58,061 nt of DNA, taken from Rhizobiales bacterium CCH10-E5 (GTDB taxonomy: Bacteria > Pseudomonadota > Alphaproteobacteria > Rhizobiales > Beijerinckiaceae). Every line of letters begins with the position of its first letter. Within the stretch, counting starts at the first letter, position 1. The translations under genes and the position numbers were made by a program. Of this stretch, positions 18,879 to 28,218 are shown in pieces. Location: assembly GCA_001556125.1 (NCBI GenBank), contig LSIG01000132.1, positions 1 through 58,061 of the forward strand. Direction: 5' to 3'. The notes under the pieces are model-generated. The model saw nothing but the letters and a program-made list of their open reading frames with translations. It was not told where the DNA came from and did not search any database.

Positions 18879-20002
18879 AGCACGGCGTCGTCATCACCGG
18901 CATCGGCCTCGCCTCCAGCCTCGGCGAAGGCATCGACACCCATGCGGACGCGCTGGCGGCCATGGCCGCGCCCGTCGTCGACACGACGAGCTTCGCACCC
19001 TATCCGGTTCACCCGCTGAAACCGCTCGAACTCGACCGGCAGATCCCCAAGAAGTCCGACCAGCGCCAGATGGAGCCGTGGCAGCGCCTCGGCGTCTATG
19101 CGGCCGGGCTCGCGCTCGACGGGGCGGGGCTGAAGGACGATGCCGAGGCCAAGGCGATGCTGCAGGTCATCGTCGCCGCAGGCGGCGGCGAGCGCGACCA
19201 TGCCGTCGACAGCGCCGTCCTGACCGGGCTGCGCGGCGCCAACGCGCCTGGCACCTTCCTGAACGAGCGGCTGATGGGCGATCTGCGCCCGACGCTGTTC
19301 CTGGCCCAGCTGTCCAACCTGCTCGCCGGCAACATCGGCATCGTCCACGGCATCACCGGCGCCTCGCGCACCTTCATGGGCGAGGAGCAGGCCGGCGTCG
19401 ACGCCATCCGCACCGCCCATGCCCGCATCGCCGCCGGCCAGGCGGAGGTCATGCTGGTCGGTGGCTCCTACAATGCCGAGCGGCAGGACATGCTGCTGCT
19501 GTTCGAGCTGGGCGGCTTCCTGCGAAAGGGCGATTTCGCCCCCGTCTTCGAGCGCGAGACTGCGCCCGGCCTGATCACGGGCAGCGCCTCGGCCTTCCTC
19601 GTGCTGGAGTCGGCCGAACGCGCAGCCGCCCGCGGCGCCACCATCCTGGCCCGGCTCGGCGCCGTCGTCGCGACCCGCTCGAAACGCCAGCCCGGCGCGG
19701 TCGAGGCGGCGCTGCGCGGCCTGCTCGCCGATCTCGGCCCCGTCGCCCCAGGCGCGCTCGCCGTCTCGGCCGCCACCGGCGTCGCCGGCGTCACCGCCGA
19801 GGAAGCGGCTGCGCTGGCGACCTTGCCGCAGGCGCGCCGCGTCGCGACCGGCGATCTGCTCGGCCATGCGGTCGAGGCCGCCTTCCCCGTCTCGGTCGCG
19901 CTCGCCGCCGCCGCCTTGTCGAAGGGCCAGGCCCGCGAGGCCGTCGTCACCGGCGCCGGTCACTGGCGCGGCGAGGGTGCGGCCCACCTGGTGGCCCCGT
20001 GA
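18875..20002 (+). CDS. fabF2XL: Ketoacyl-synthase-like protein without catalytic Cys (chain-length-factor-like)
   Basis: A 375-residue member of the thiolase-fold KAS II family in the place of fabF2XL. It lacks the catalytic residues. A gapless alignment of GITGASRTFMGEEQAGVDAI (residues 159-178) to the canonical KAS motif puts Glu171, followed by Gln172, where the nucleophilic Cys should be. The first active histidine (NAHGT in the neighbour) is replaced by SAATG, and only LGH (His331) remains. The protein has no cysteine at all. This resembles chain-length factors of type II polyketide synthases, whose motif is EQAG-like. It overlaps the dehydratase gene by 4 bases and precedes an intact synthase by 10, so a heterodimer is likely (inference). 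Confidence 0.85.
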   Translation: MKHGVVITGIGLASSLGEGIDTHADALAAMAAPVVDTTSFAPYPVHPLKPLELDRQIPKKSDQRQMEPWQRLGVYAAGLALDGAGLKDDAEAKAMLQVIVAAGGGERDHAVDSAVLTGLRGANAPGTFLNERLMGDLRPTLFLAQLSNLLAGNIGIVHGITGASRTFMGEEQAGVDAIRTAHARIAAGQAEVMLVGGSYNAERQDMLLLFELGGFLRKGDFAPVFERETAPGLITGSASAFLVLESAERAAARGATILARLGAVVATRSKRQPGAVEAALRGLLADLGPVAPGALAVSAATGVAGVTAEEAAALATLPQARRVATGDLLGHAVEAAFPVSVALAAAALSKGQAREAVVTGAGHWRGEGAAHLVAP

Positions 20003-20012
20003 GGAGCGTGCG

Positions 20013-21322
<1,310 letters not shown>

Positions 21323-21326
<4 letters not shown>

Positions 21327-22069
21327 CCAAGGTTCTCGTCACCGGCGGCGCCAAGGGCGTCGGCGCGGCCATCGTCCGGGCGCTGGCCGCGGCCGGCCAC
21401 GATGTCGATTTCACCTATCGCTCCTCGGGCGAGCAGGCCCTGGCGCTGGCCGCCGAGATCGCCGCCGGACATCCCGGCCGCGCCATCCAGGCCCTGCCGC
21501 TCGACCTCGCCGACAAGGCGGCGCTCGACGCCTTCTGCGAGGACCGCGAGAGCGAGACCTATTTCGGCCTCGTCCACAATGCCGGCCAGCCCTATGATTC
21601 GCTGGCCGCGATGATGGCGCAGGACAAGGCGGAAGCGGCCATGCAGGTCAATTTCTGGGCCTTCACCCGCCTCGCCAAGAGCCTGATGCGGTCCATGATC
21701 CGCGCCCGGGCCGGCCGGATCGTCGCCATCGGCTCGGTCGCGGCGCTGCGCGGCAACCCCGGCAATGCGGCTTACGCCGCCTCCAAGGGCGCGCTGATCT
21801 CCTATGCGAAGACGCTCGCGGTCGAGACCGGCAAGCGCGGCGTCACCGTCAACGTCATCGCGCCCGGCTTCGTCGATACCGACATGATGGCGCCCTACGC
21901 CGCCTATCGCGACAAGATGCAGGGGCAGATTCCCGCCGGCCGCTTTGCCAGGCCAGAGGAGGTCGGCGGCCTCGCCGCCTTCCTGATGAGCGAGCCCGCC
22001 GCCTACATCACCGGCACCGTCATCCCGATCGACGGCGGCGTGACCGCGCAGCTCGGCGTCCACCGCTGA
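21323..22069 (+). CDS. 3-ketoacyl-ACP reductase, FabG-like SDR
   Basis: A 248-residue short-chain dehydrogenase/reductase. The nucleotide-binding motif is TGGAKGVG (residues 7-14), the NAG motif follows at about 86-88, and the catalytic Ser138, Tyr151 and Lys155 (YAASK) are present. The C-terminal half has the FabG-type NVIAPGFVDTDM and IDGGVT segments. Coupling to the synthase gene indicates that it supplies the ketoreduction step for AcpXL-bound chains. After it comes a short low-G+C interruption before the dehydrogenase and lpxXL. Confidence 0.92.
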
Positions 22070-22181
22070 GATGACCCGCATCCGTCGTTGCGGGGAGCGT
22101 GTCTACGGCGCAATCTAGTCGCCTCCGGCCGCGAAGTGATGGCTGCGCTCTGCTCGGAATGGCGACATGAGGAGTCGTGCT

Positions 22182-22364
22182 ATGGACATAACAATCGAGC
22201 TGGAACCTCAGATCGCTGCCATCGTAAAAGAACTGGCTGCTCAAACGGATCGTTCGCCGGAATGGATTATTGCAACCGCGATCGAAAATTACGTCGATGC
22301 GGTTCACCACAAGAGCACAGAGCAGACCGCCTTGCCGCATGGCACAGCGACGAACAGTCACTGA
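22182..22364 (+). CDS. Orphan ribbon-helix-helix (CopG-like) small protein
   Basis: A 60-residue protein with one beta strand (ITIELEP) followed by a helix-turn-helix reading IAAIVKELAAQTDRSPEWII and IATAIENYV. This is the layout of ribbon-helix-helix antitoxins and repressors. GAGGAG at 22169-22174 fits ATG 22182; an in-frame ATG at 22167 is upstream of it. No toxin gene accompanies it. Counted by hand, 96 of 183 bases are G or C (52%), clearly below the surrounding genes, which suggests horizontal origin. It lies inside the lipid A VLCFA cluster and may be a toxin-antitoxin remnant. Confidence 0.7.
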   Translation: MDITIELEPQIAAIVKELAAQTDRSPEWIIATAIENYVDAVHHKSTEQTALPHGTATNSH

Positions 22365-22479
22365 GCCGCTGATCAGACCCCTTGTCGCGCCGTCACAACA
22401 ACAGATTGCCTTGAACCGTGATGGACCGGCGGCACCCCGCGCCGCGCTGCAGCGACTGAAAAAGAGACTCCGTCTTCCC

Positions 22480-23502
22480 ATGCGTTCACTTCAACTTCAC
22501 GGCGACCGCGACCTCCGTCTCGAGGAGATCGACCCGCCGCCGCCTCCCGCCGCCGGCGAGGTCCAGATTCGCATCCGCGCCGTCGCGCTGAACTATCTCG
22601 ACGTCTGGGGCTTCCGTGGCATGGCCTTCGCCAAGCGCAAGATGCCGCAGGCGGCGGGCGTCGAGGCCTCGGGTGAGATCGTCTGCGTCGGCGAGGGCGT
22701 CACCGGCCTCGCCGTCGGCGACACCGTCACCGCCTATGGCGCCGAGACCTGCGGCCACTGCAAGGCCTGCCGCGAGGGCCGCGACAATCTCTGCGAGAAC
22801 GTCGCCGGCATCATGGGCTTCCATATCGACGGCTTCGCTCGCGAATTCCTGAACAAGGCGGCAAGGCTCGTGGTCAAAGCACCCGCCGGCGTCTGCTTCG
22901 AGGACGCGGCCTGCGCGCCGATCGGCTTCGGCACGGTCCAGCACATGCTGTTCGACAACGCCAGGCTCGAGCCCGGAGAGTCGGTCCTGGTCCATGCCGG
23001 CGGCTCCGGCATCGGCACGGCCGCGATCCTGATGGCCAAGGCGATCGGCTGCACGGTCTTCACCACGGTCGGCGACGACGAGAAGGGTCGCAAGGCCGCC
23101 GAACTCGGCGCCGACCACGTCATCAACTACAAGACCGAGCGCTTCGAGGGCGAGGTCCGCCGCCTCACCAAGCGAAAGGGCGTCGATGTCGTCTTCGAGC
23201 ATGTCGGCGCCGACACCTGGAACGGCTCGCTGCTCTGCCTCAAGCGCGGTGGCCGTCTCGTCACCTGCGGCGCGACATCCGGCCCCTCGGCCACGATCAA
23301 CCTGATGCAGCTGTTCCAGCAGCAGTACCGCATCACCGGCTCCTTCGGCTGCCGCATCGAGAACATCCGCCAGTCCCTCGACAAGATGGCGGCCGGCATG
23401 AAACCGGTCATCGATTCCGTCTTTCCGCTGGAGGATTTCGAGAAGGGGCTCGCGCGTCTCGAGGGCCGGCAGGTCTTCGGAAAGGTCGTCGTGACCTTCT
23501 GA
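22480..23502 (+). CDS. Zinc-binding medium-chain dehydrogenase, lipid A VLCFA cluster
   Basis: A 340-residue medium-chain dehydrogenase/reductase. It has the four-cysteine structural zinc lobe (Cys91, Cys94, Cys97, Cys105) and a Rossmann motif GGSGIGTAAI. The usual catalytic-zinc cysteine is replaced: the site reads VALNYLDVW (residues 35-43), so it may act like a quinone oxidoreductase or enoyl reductase rather than an alcohol dehydrogenase. In related bacteria a gene of this kind (adh2XL) lies between the synthases and lpxXL and may do the enoyl reduction. ATG 22480 matches the family start; the open frame upstream to 22270 is not convincing. Confidence 0.88.
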   Translation: MRSLQLHGDRDLRLEEIDPPPPPAAGEVQIRIRAVALNYLDVWGFRGMAFAKRKMPQAAGVEASGEIVCVGEGVTGLAVGDTVTAYGAETCGHCKACREGRDNLCENVAGIMGFHIDGFAREFLNKAARLVVKAPAGVCFEDAACAPIGFGTVQHMLFDNARLEPGESVLVHAGGSGIGTAAILMAKAIGCTVFTTVGDDEKGRKAAELGADHVINYKTERFEGEVRRLTKRKGVDVVFEHVGADTWNGSLLCLKRGGRLVTCGATSGPSATINLMQLFQQQYRITGSFGCRIENIRQSLDKMAAGMKPVIDSVFPLEDFEKGLARLEGRQVFGKVVVTF

Positions 23503-23633
23503 GGACGCTGCGGAACGCGCGGCCGCAAGCGGATGGCCGCCGCTGAAAACTTGACGAAAGCGCCGTCCTGCCGCAAGTCGCGCCGTCAGCCCGGCCGCGA
23601 CGGCCAGAGGGGCGCGAGAGGACCGGGCCGATC

Positions 23634-24611
23634 TTGAGACGCTTGAAAGCAATCGCCGCACGCGCCGGCGCGGCGGTGATGATCGGCCTGATCCGGGCCC
23701 TCTTCGGCTTCCTGCGCCTGCTCGGCCCGGAGCGGTCGAGCGATCTCGGCGGCTGGCTGCTGCGCACGGCGAGCCCGCTGATTCCGGTCAACCGCGTCGC
23801 GCTCGCGAATATTCGCGCGGCCTTTCCGGAGGTGGACGAGGCCGAGGTGCGCCGCATCGCGCGGGGCGCCTGGGAGAATCTCGGCCGTACCGCCGCCGAA
23901 TACGCCCATCTGAAGACGCTTTTCGACTACGACTACCTCAACCCCGATGCGCCTTCGCGCGTCGAGGTCGAGGGCATCGAGCATTTCATCGCGCTCAAGG
24001 ACGACGCGAAGCCCGGCCTGATCTTCTCGGCGCATCTGGCCAATTGGGAACTGCCGGCGATCTGCGCCCAGGCCTATGACCTCGAAACCACGGCCGTGTT
24101 CCGGGCGCCCAACGACCCGGCGATCGCCGCCGTCGTCCACGAGATCCGCTCCGGCGCGATGGGCGGGCTCGCCGCAGCGAAACAGGGCGCCGCCTTCGCC
24201 ATGCAGGGCGTGCTCGAGCGCGACGGCCATCTCGGCATGCTGATCGACCAGCACTTCACCCGCGGCGTCGTGGTCCCCTTCATGGGCCGCCCGGCCCTGA
24301 CCAACCCGATCCTCGGCAAATTCGCCCGCCGCTTCGAATGCCCGGTGCATGGCGTGCGCGTCATCCGCCTGCCGAACCAGCGTTTCCGGCTGCAGCTGAC
24401 GCCGCCGCTCGACCTGCCCCGCGACGCGGCCGGCGACATCGACGTCCAGGGCGCCATGGCGATGATGACCGCCGTGGTCGAGGGCTGGGTCCGCGAACAT
24501 CCCGAGCAATGGCTCTGGATGCATCGCCGCTGGCGCCCGAACATGATCTCGACCGCTGCCGCCGCCGAGGCACCAGCCGTTGCACCCTCCCCCGTTTTCA
24601 AGGCAACGTGA
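23634..24611 (+). CDS. lpxXL: Lipid A very-long-chain acyltransferase LpxXL
   Basis: A 325-residue LPLAT-family acyltransferase of the LpxL/HtrB group. It has an N-terminal membrane helix and the catalytic HX4E motif HLANWE (His134, Glu139). A conserved DQHFTRGVVVPFMG segment follows, and the C-terminal WLWMHRRWRP motif is present. It transfers the C28-class chain from AcpXL to lipid A. The start is a TTG at 23634; the usual family N-terminus begins there. It closes the AcpXL cluster, about 130 bases after the dehydrogenase gene. Confidence 0.92.
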   Translation: MRRLKAIAARAGAAVMIGLIRALFGFLRLLGPERSSDLGGWLLRTASPLIPVNRVALANIRAAFPEVDEAEVRRIARGAWENLGRTAAEYAHLKTLFDYDYLNPDAPSRVEVEGIEHFIALKDDAKPGLIFSAHLANWELPAICAQAYDLETTAVFRAPNDPAIAAVVHEIRSGAMGGLAAAKQGAAFAMQGVLERDGHLGMLIDQHFTRGVVVPFMGRPALTNPILGKFARRFECPVHGVRVIRLPNQRFRLQLTPPLDLPRDAAGDIDVQGAMAMMTAVVEGWVREHPEQWLWMHRRWRPNMISTAAAAEAPAVAPSPVFKAT

Positions 24612-24678
24612 TTTTGAAGTGAGACGAATGGGGCGCTTTGGTAACGCCTGAGATGCAAGATCTCGCCGAGTTCAAGCC

Positions 24679-25440
24679 ATGAATCGTTCCGCGCCCCTCC
24701 TCTCCGCCGCTGCCGCCCTGCTCCTGCTGGGCGCCGACGCGGCGCGTGCTCAGGTGCCGGACCTCCAGCCCCGGGCGGTGGTGGAGCTCTTCACCAGCCA
24801 GGGCTGCTCTTCCTGCCCGCCGGCCGACGCCCTCTTCGTCGACCTCGCCAAGCAGCGGGACATCATCACCCTGACGCTGCCGGTGACCTACTGGGATTAT
24901 CTCGGCTGGAAGGACACGCTCGGCAAGGACAGCTTCGCCAAGCGCCAGAAGTATTATGCCAAGGCGCGCGGGGACGGACAGGTCTACACGCCCCAGGCCG
25001 TCATCAACGGTGCGGCGCATGTCGTCGGGTCGGATCGAGGCGAGATCGAACGCGCCTCGAAAGACCCCCCAGGCGGCGGCTTCGCCGCGAAGCTGGCCGT
25101 GAAGGAAGCCGATGGGCAGCTCGTGGTGACATTGGTCCCGGTTGGTGATGTGCAGGAGCGCACCGCTGGCGTCTGGGTCGCGACCACGACAAAGATGGTC
25201 ACGGTGCCGATCGCCCGCGGCGAGAACCAGGGCAAGACGGTGGCCTATGCCAATGTCGTACGCGGCATGACCCGCATCGGCGATTGGGACGGCCGGCCTG
25301 CGACCGTCACGGCTCCGCTCGGCGTCACGCAAGGCCCCGAAGTCGACAGCTACGTTGTCCTGATCCAGGCCGAGCGGCAGGGAAAATCCGGCGTCATGCC
25401 GTCCACGGTGCTCGCGGCGGCGCGCGGCGTCGACCGTTGA
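24679..25440 (+). CDS. DUF1223 periplasmic thioredoxin-like protein
   Basis: A 253-residue exported protein of the DUF1223 family. A clear signal peptide ends near ADAARAQ (residue 25). The mature part starts with VVELFTSQGCSSCPPADALF, holding a CxxC motif in a thioredoxin-like fold, then TYWDYLGWKD and VYTPQAVING. The family is widespread in alphaproteobacteria, but its role is not established; a thiol-redox or copper-related job is only a guess. It follows lpxXL on the same strand after 67 bases. Confidence 0.87.
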   Translation: MNRSAPLLSAAAALLLLGADAARAQVPDLQPRAVVELFTSQGCSSCPPADALFVDLAKQRDIITLTLPVTYWDYLGWKDTLGKDSFAKRQKYYAKARGDGQVYTPQAVINGAAHVVGSDRGEIERASKDPPGGGFAAKLAVKEADGQLVVTLVPVGDVQERTAGVWVATTTKMVTVPIARGENQGKTVAYANVVRGMTRIGDWDGRPATVTAPLGVTQGPEVDSYVVLIQAERQGKSGVMPSTVLAAARGVDR

Positions 25441-25534
25441 TCACGGATCCACCGCTGCAGCGCGGGATGGTTGCAAGGCGCGTCACGCTGCGGCAGAAGC
25501 TCCGGCGTCTCGATCGAACGTCCAGAGGGCGGCC

Positions 25535-25936
25535 GTGGAACCTACCCCCTCGCTAAAGCCGGCATGGCAACGTCCGCTCTACTTTGCTCTCGGCTGCCTC
25601 TGCGTCGCCATCGGCGTCGTTGCGCTGGTCGTGCCGCTGATTCCCGGGATCGTCTTTCTCGTCCTCGCCACGGCCTGCTTCTCGCGGTCCTCGCCGCGGA
25701 TGGAGACGTGGCTGACGACGCATCCGCGTTTCGGCAGGCTGATCCGCAACTGGCAGACCTCGGGCGCCGTCTCGCGCCCCGTAAAATGGATCGTCACGTT
25801 CAGCATGCTGGCAAGCTTCTCGCTGATCTTCCTCGAGACCGCTTCCCGCCCGCTTCAGGCCGTCGTAGCGGCGGGGATGATCGGCGTTCTCATCTATGTC
25901 TGGCGACGGTCGGAACCGGCGGACGTCTCCGCCTGA
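25535..25936 (+). CDS. DUF454 (YbaN-family) inner-membrane protein
   Basis: A 133-residue membrane protein of the DUF454/YbaN family. It has two hydrophobic hairpins. The motif GLIPGIVFLVLATACFSRSS-like segment (near residues 30-50) and the following RNWQTSGAVSRPVKW are typical. Its function is unknown; in some proteobacteria family members neighbour haem-oxygenase genes. The start is a GTG at 25535, giving the N-terminus MEPTPSLKPAWQRPL. It converges with the TPM-domain gene after 24 bases. Confidence 0.8.
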   Translation: MEPTPSLKPAWQRPLYFALGCLCVAIGVVALVVPLIPGIVFLVLATACFSRSSPRMETWLTTHPRFGRLIRNWQTSGAVSRPVKWIVTFSMLASFSLIFLETASRPLQAVVAAGMIGVLIYVWRRSEPADVSA

Positions 25937-25960
25937 CGCCCGCTCCCGCGCTCGGGGTAC

Positions 25961-26569
25961 TCAGAGCAGGATGACGCTGTTCGGCAGCTCGTCGATGTCG
26001 TCGGGCGAGCGCGGCGTATGGTTCGCCAGGACGGCGCCGATCGCCCGCACCGCGGTGACGACCCCTTCGCGAAGCCGGTCGTCACGTCCCGCGATGACGA
26101 CCGCCTCGACGATCTCGTCCCACACTGCCTGCTCGACCCGGCCGTCGATGCCGCTGTCGGCGATGATCTCGGCATAGCGCTCCTGGATCGCGATGTAGAG
26201 CAGCACGCCCGTCCGCTGCCGTGTGCGGCTCAGCCCCCGCGCCGTGAACTCGCGCAGCGCCACCTCATGCGCCCGCCTGCGTTTGATGAAGCCGGGCACA
26301 AAGCGCCCGCCGCGGCCATACCAGAGCAGCGTCGCGAGCAGCAGCACGGCACAGATCAGCTGGATCAGGAAGATGCGCGGCGCGCTCGTCGCGGTCAGGG
26401 CCAGGAGGGGCCAGGGCACGAAGAGCGAGAGGGTCAGAGCCATCACCACCGGCACTGTCCGATAGCTCCCCGCAGCGCGGTCGATCATGACCACGATCTC
26501 GCCCGCTGTCTGGCCTTCGGCCTCGCGCACGGCGTCGGCGATCGCCTCCCGGTCCCGCTCGTCCATCAC
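25961..26569 (-). CDS. TPM-domain membrane protein (YgcG-like, second copy)
   Basis: A 202-residue protein with the TPM fold (AVREAEGQTAGEIVVMIDRA at the start), two membrane helices near residues 38-85, and a second part with TGVLLYIAIQERYAEIIADS. TPM domains occur in photosystem II repair proteins and in bacterial YgcG proteins of unclear function. Its ATG overlaps the stop of the larger TPM gene as ATGA, so the two proteins are coupled and probably work together in the membrane. Confidence 0.85.
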   Translation of the reverse strand: MMDERDREAIADAVREAEGQTAGEIVVMIDRAAGSYRTVPVVMALTLSLFVPWPLLALTATSAPRIFLIQLICAVLLLATLLWYGRGGRFVPGFIKRRRAHEVALREFTARGLSRTRQRTGVLLYIAIQERYAEIIADSGIDGRVEQAVWDEIVEAVVIAGRDDRLREGVVTAVRAIGAVLANHTPRSPDDIDELPNSVILL

Positions 26570-27357
26570 CAGTCTCCCGAAGCCCCGCCGCCGCCCGACG
26601 ACCCGCCACCCCCGGAGAAGCCGCCACCGGAGCTCGACCCGCCACCGGATCCCGAACTCCAGCTTCCGCCCGACCCCGTGCTCCAGCCGGAGCTTTGCGG
26701 CAGCGTCACCCAGCGCCCGTTACGCAGGCGGTGCCGGCGCGACGCATCGGTACCGCCGAATTCCCGGATGAAGGCCGCGACGATGATCAGGACCAGCGCG
26801 ATCATGACCACCATGGCGATGATGTCGACCGTGGATGTCTCGTCGCTGCGCACGCTCGCGCGCCGCTGCCACTCCTCGGCGTCACCGGCGAGGATGCTCA
26901 GGATGGCGTCGACACCGCCCTCGATGCCGCCGGCGAAGTCGCCCGCCTTGAACTTGGGCGCCACCGCCGTCGTGATGATGACCTTGGAGAGCGCGTCGGT
27001 GAGCGCCCCCTCCAGCCCATAACCCACCTCGATGCGGACCTTGCGCTCGGTCGGCGCGACCAGCAGCAGGACGCCGTTATTGGTCTTGGCCTGGCCGAGC
27101 TTCCAGAACCGGAGCAAGCCGTTGGCGTAGTCCTCGACGCTCAGCCCCTGCAGCGAGGGCACCGTCGCGACGACGATCTGGTCCGAGGTCTTGTCCTCAT
27201 GGGCCTTGAGCTTTCCCTCGATCCGCTGGCGCGGCTCCGCCGCGATCAGCTTGGCGCCATCGACGATGCGGCCTGAGAGCGCCGGGTAGGAGGGATCGGC
27301 GGCCAGCGCGAGCGAACCAAACAGGATCGTCAGCAGAGCGAGGCACACAGCCGCCAT
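26566..27357 (-). CDS. TPM-domain protein with signal peptide and Gly/Ser tail (YgcG-like)
   Basis: A 263-residue protein with a signal peptide (MAAVCLALLTILFGSLALAA), a periplasmic TPM domain (VVATVPSLQGLSVEDYANGL, then GVLLLVAPTERKVRIEVGYG), a membrane helix near residue 185 and a Gly/Ser-rich tail ending GGGGASGDW. This is the standard YgcG layout, usually next to lemA as here. ATG 27357 gives a proper signal peptide. An upstream ATG at 27444 would translate straight through repeat copy B. The start codon touches the repeat edge, so the repeat must supply the ribosome-binding region. Confidence 0.87.
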   Translation of the reverse strand: MAAVCLALLTILFGSLALAADPSYPALSGRIVDGAKLIAAEPRQRIEGKLKAHEDKTSDQIVVATVPSLQGLSVEDYANGLLRFWKLGQAKTNNGVLLLVAPTERKVRIEVGYGLEGALTDALSKVIITTAVAPKFKAGDFAGGIEGGVDAILSILAGDAEEWQRRASVRSDETSTVDIIAMVVMIALVLIIVAAFIREFGGTDASRRHRLRNGRWVTLPQSSGWSTGSGGSWSSGSGGGSSSGGGFSGGGGSSGGGGASGDW

Positions 27358-27427
27358 TCTCGGTCGCAGCGAAGCGAGGACCCGAGAATCTCTCCCAGGA
27401 GATGCTCGGGTCGAGCCCGAGCATGAC
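27356..27427 (-). repeat. Two-hairpin intergenic repeat, copy B
   Basis: Read on the minus strand, this copy begins GTC and hairpin 1 pairs ATGCTCGGG with CCCGAGCAT around loop CTCGA. Hairpin 2 pairs ATTCTCGGGTC with GACCGAGAAT, leaving one bulged G, around a loop containing CTCGCTTCGCTGC. It is the same element as at 9175-9263 and 52116-52202. Unlike those, it lies between two genes of one transcription unit (lemA and the TPM gene), and its end overlaps the start codon at 27357. Confidence 0.85.
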
Positions 27428-27466
27428 GGAGAGGTCAGCAGCATGGCCCTGCCCCGTCGAGCGCCC

Positions 27467-28075
27467 TCAGAACTTCACAGCCGGCGGCCGCTCGGCCCCC
27501 GCCGTCGCCGCAAAGCTCTCCATCGGCTTCGCGCCCCAGAACAGCCGCGCCCAGATCACGCCCGGAAAGGTGCGGATCTCGGTGTTGAAGGCCTGGACCG
27601 CCTGGATGTAGTCGCGCCGCGCCACGGCGACGCGGTTCTCCGTGCCTTCGAGCTGGGACTGGAGCGCCAGGAAGTTCTGGTTGGATTTCAGCTCCGGATA
27701 GCGCTCGACCGTGACCAGGAGCCGGCCCAGCGCCCCGCTGAGCTGGTTCTGCGCCTCCTGATATTCCTTGAATTTGGCCGGATCGGTGATGGTCGAGGCG
27801 TCGACCTTGACCTGGCTCGCCTTGGCGCGCGCCTCGATGACCGCGGTCAGCACCTCGCGCTCCTGCGCGGCGAAGCCCTTCACCGTTTCGACCAGGTTCG
27901 GGATCAGGTCGGCCCGCCGCTGATACTGGTTCTGCACCTCGCCCCAGCTCGCCTTCGCCTTTTCCTCCAGCGTCGGGACATTGTTGACGCCGCAGCCGGC
28001 GAGGGCGAGGCCCAGCAGGGCGGCCATCAGCACCGCGAACGGATGGCGGGTTTTCGAGACGGACGAAAGCGACAT
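27467..28075 (-). CDS. lemA: LemA-family lipoprotein
   Basis: A 202-residue LemA protein. The N-terminal hydrophobic segment ends in the lipobox LALAGC, followed by NVPTLEEKAKASWGEVQNQY and the family segments RRADLIPNLVETVKGFA and FPGVIWARLF near the end. LemA proteins form extended helical bundles and are often encoded with YgcG-like TPM proteins, as here; their role is not settled. ATG 28075 is chosen over the ATG at 28093, which adds six residues without support. Confidence 0.92.
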   Translation of the reverse strand: MSLSSVSKTRHPFAVLMAALLGLALAGCGVNNVPTLEEKAKASWGEVQNQYQRRADLIPNLVETVKGFAAQEREVLTAVIEARAKASQVKVDASTITDPAKFKEYQEAQNQLSGALGRLLVTVERYPELKSNQNFLALQSQLEGTENRVAVARRDYIQAVQAFNTEIRTFPGVIWARLFWGAKPMESFAATAGAERPPAVKF

Positions 28076-28218
28076 GCCGGGCCCCCTTGGCACGATCGGA
28101 CGACGAAGACGAACGCGACCTTAGACGCCGCATGGGATCGCTCCAAGCGGCACGGGGTGATGGCGCGCTCGCCGGCTTGCGCTAGGCTGGCGGCAGGACC
28201 CGCCAGCGGACCATCGCC

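Noticed and set aside
22270..22479. Upstream extension of the zinc dehydrogenase in the same frame
   Set aside because: The extra 70 residues are not like the family, overlap the ribbon-helix-helix gene, and the normal family start is at 22480.
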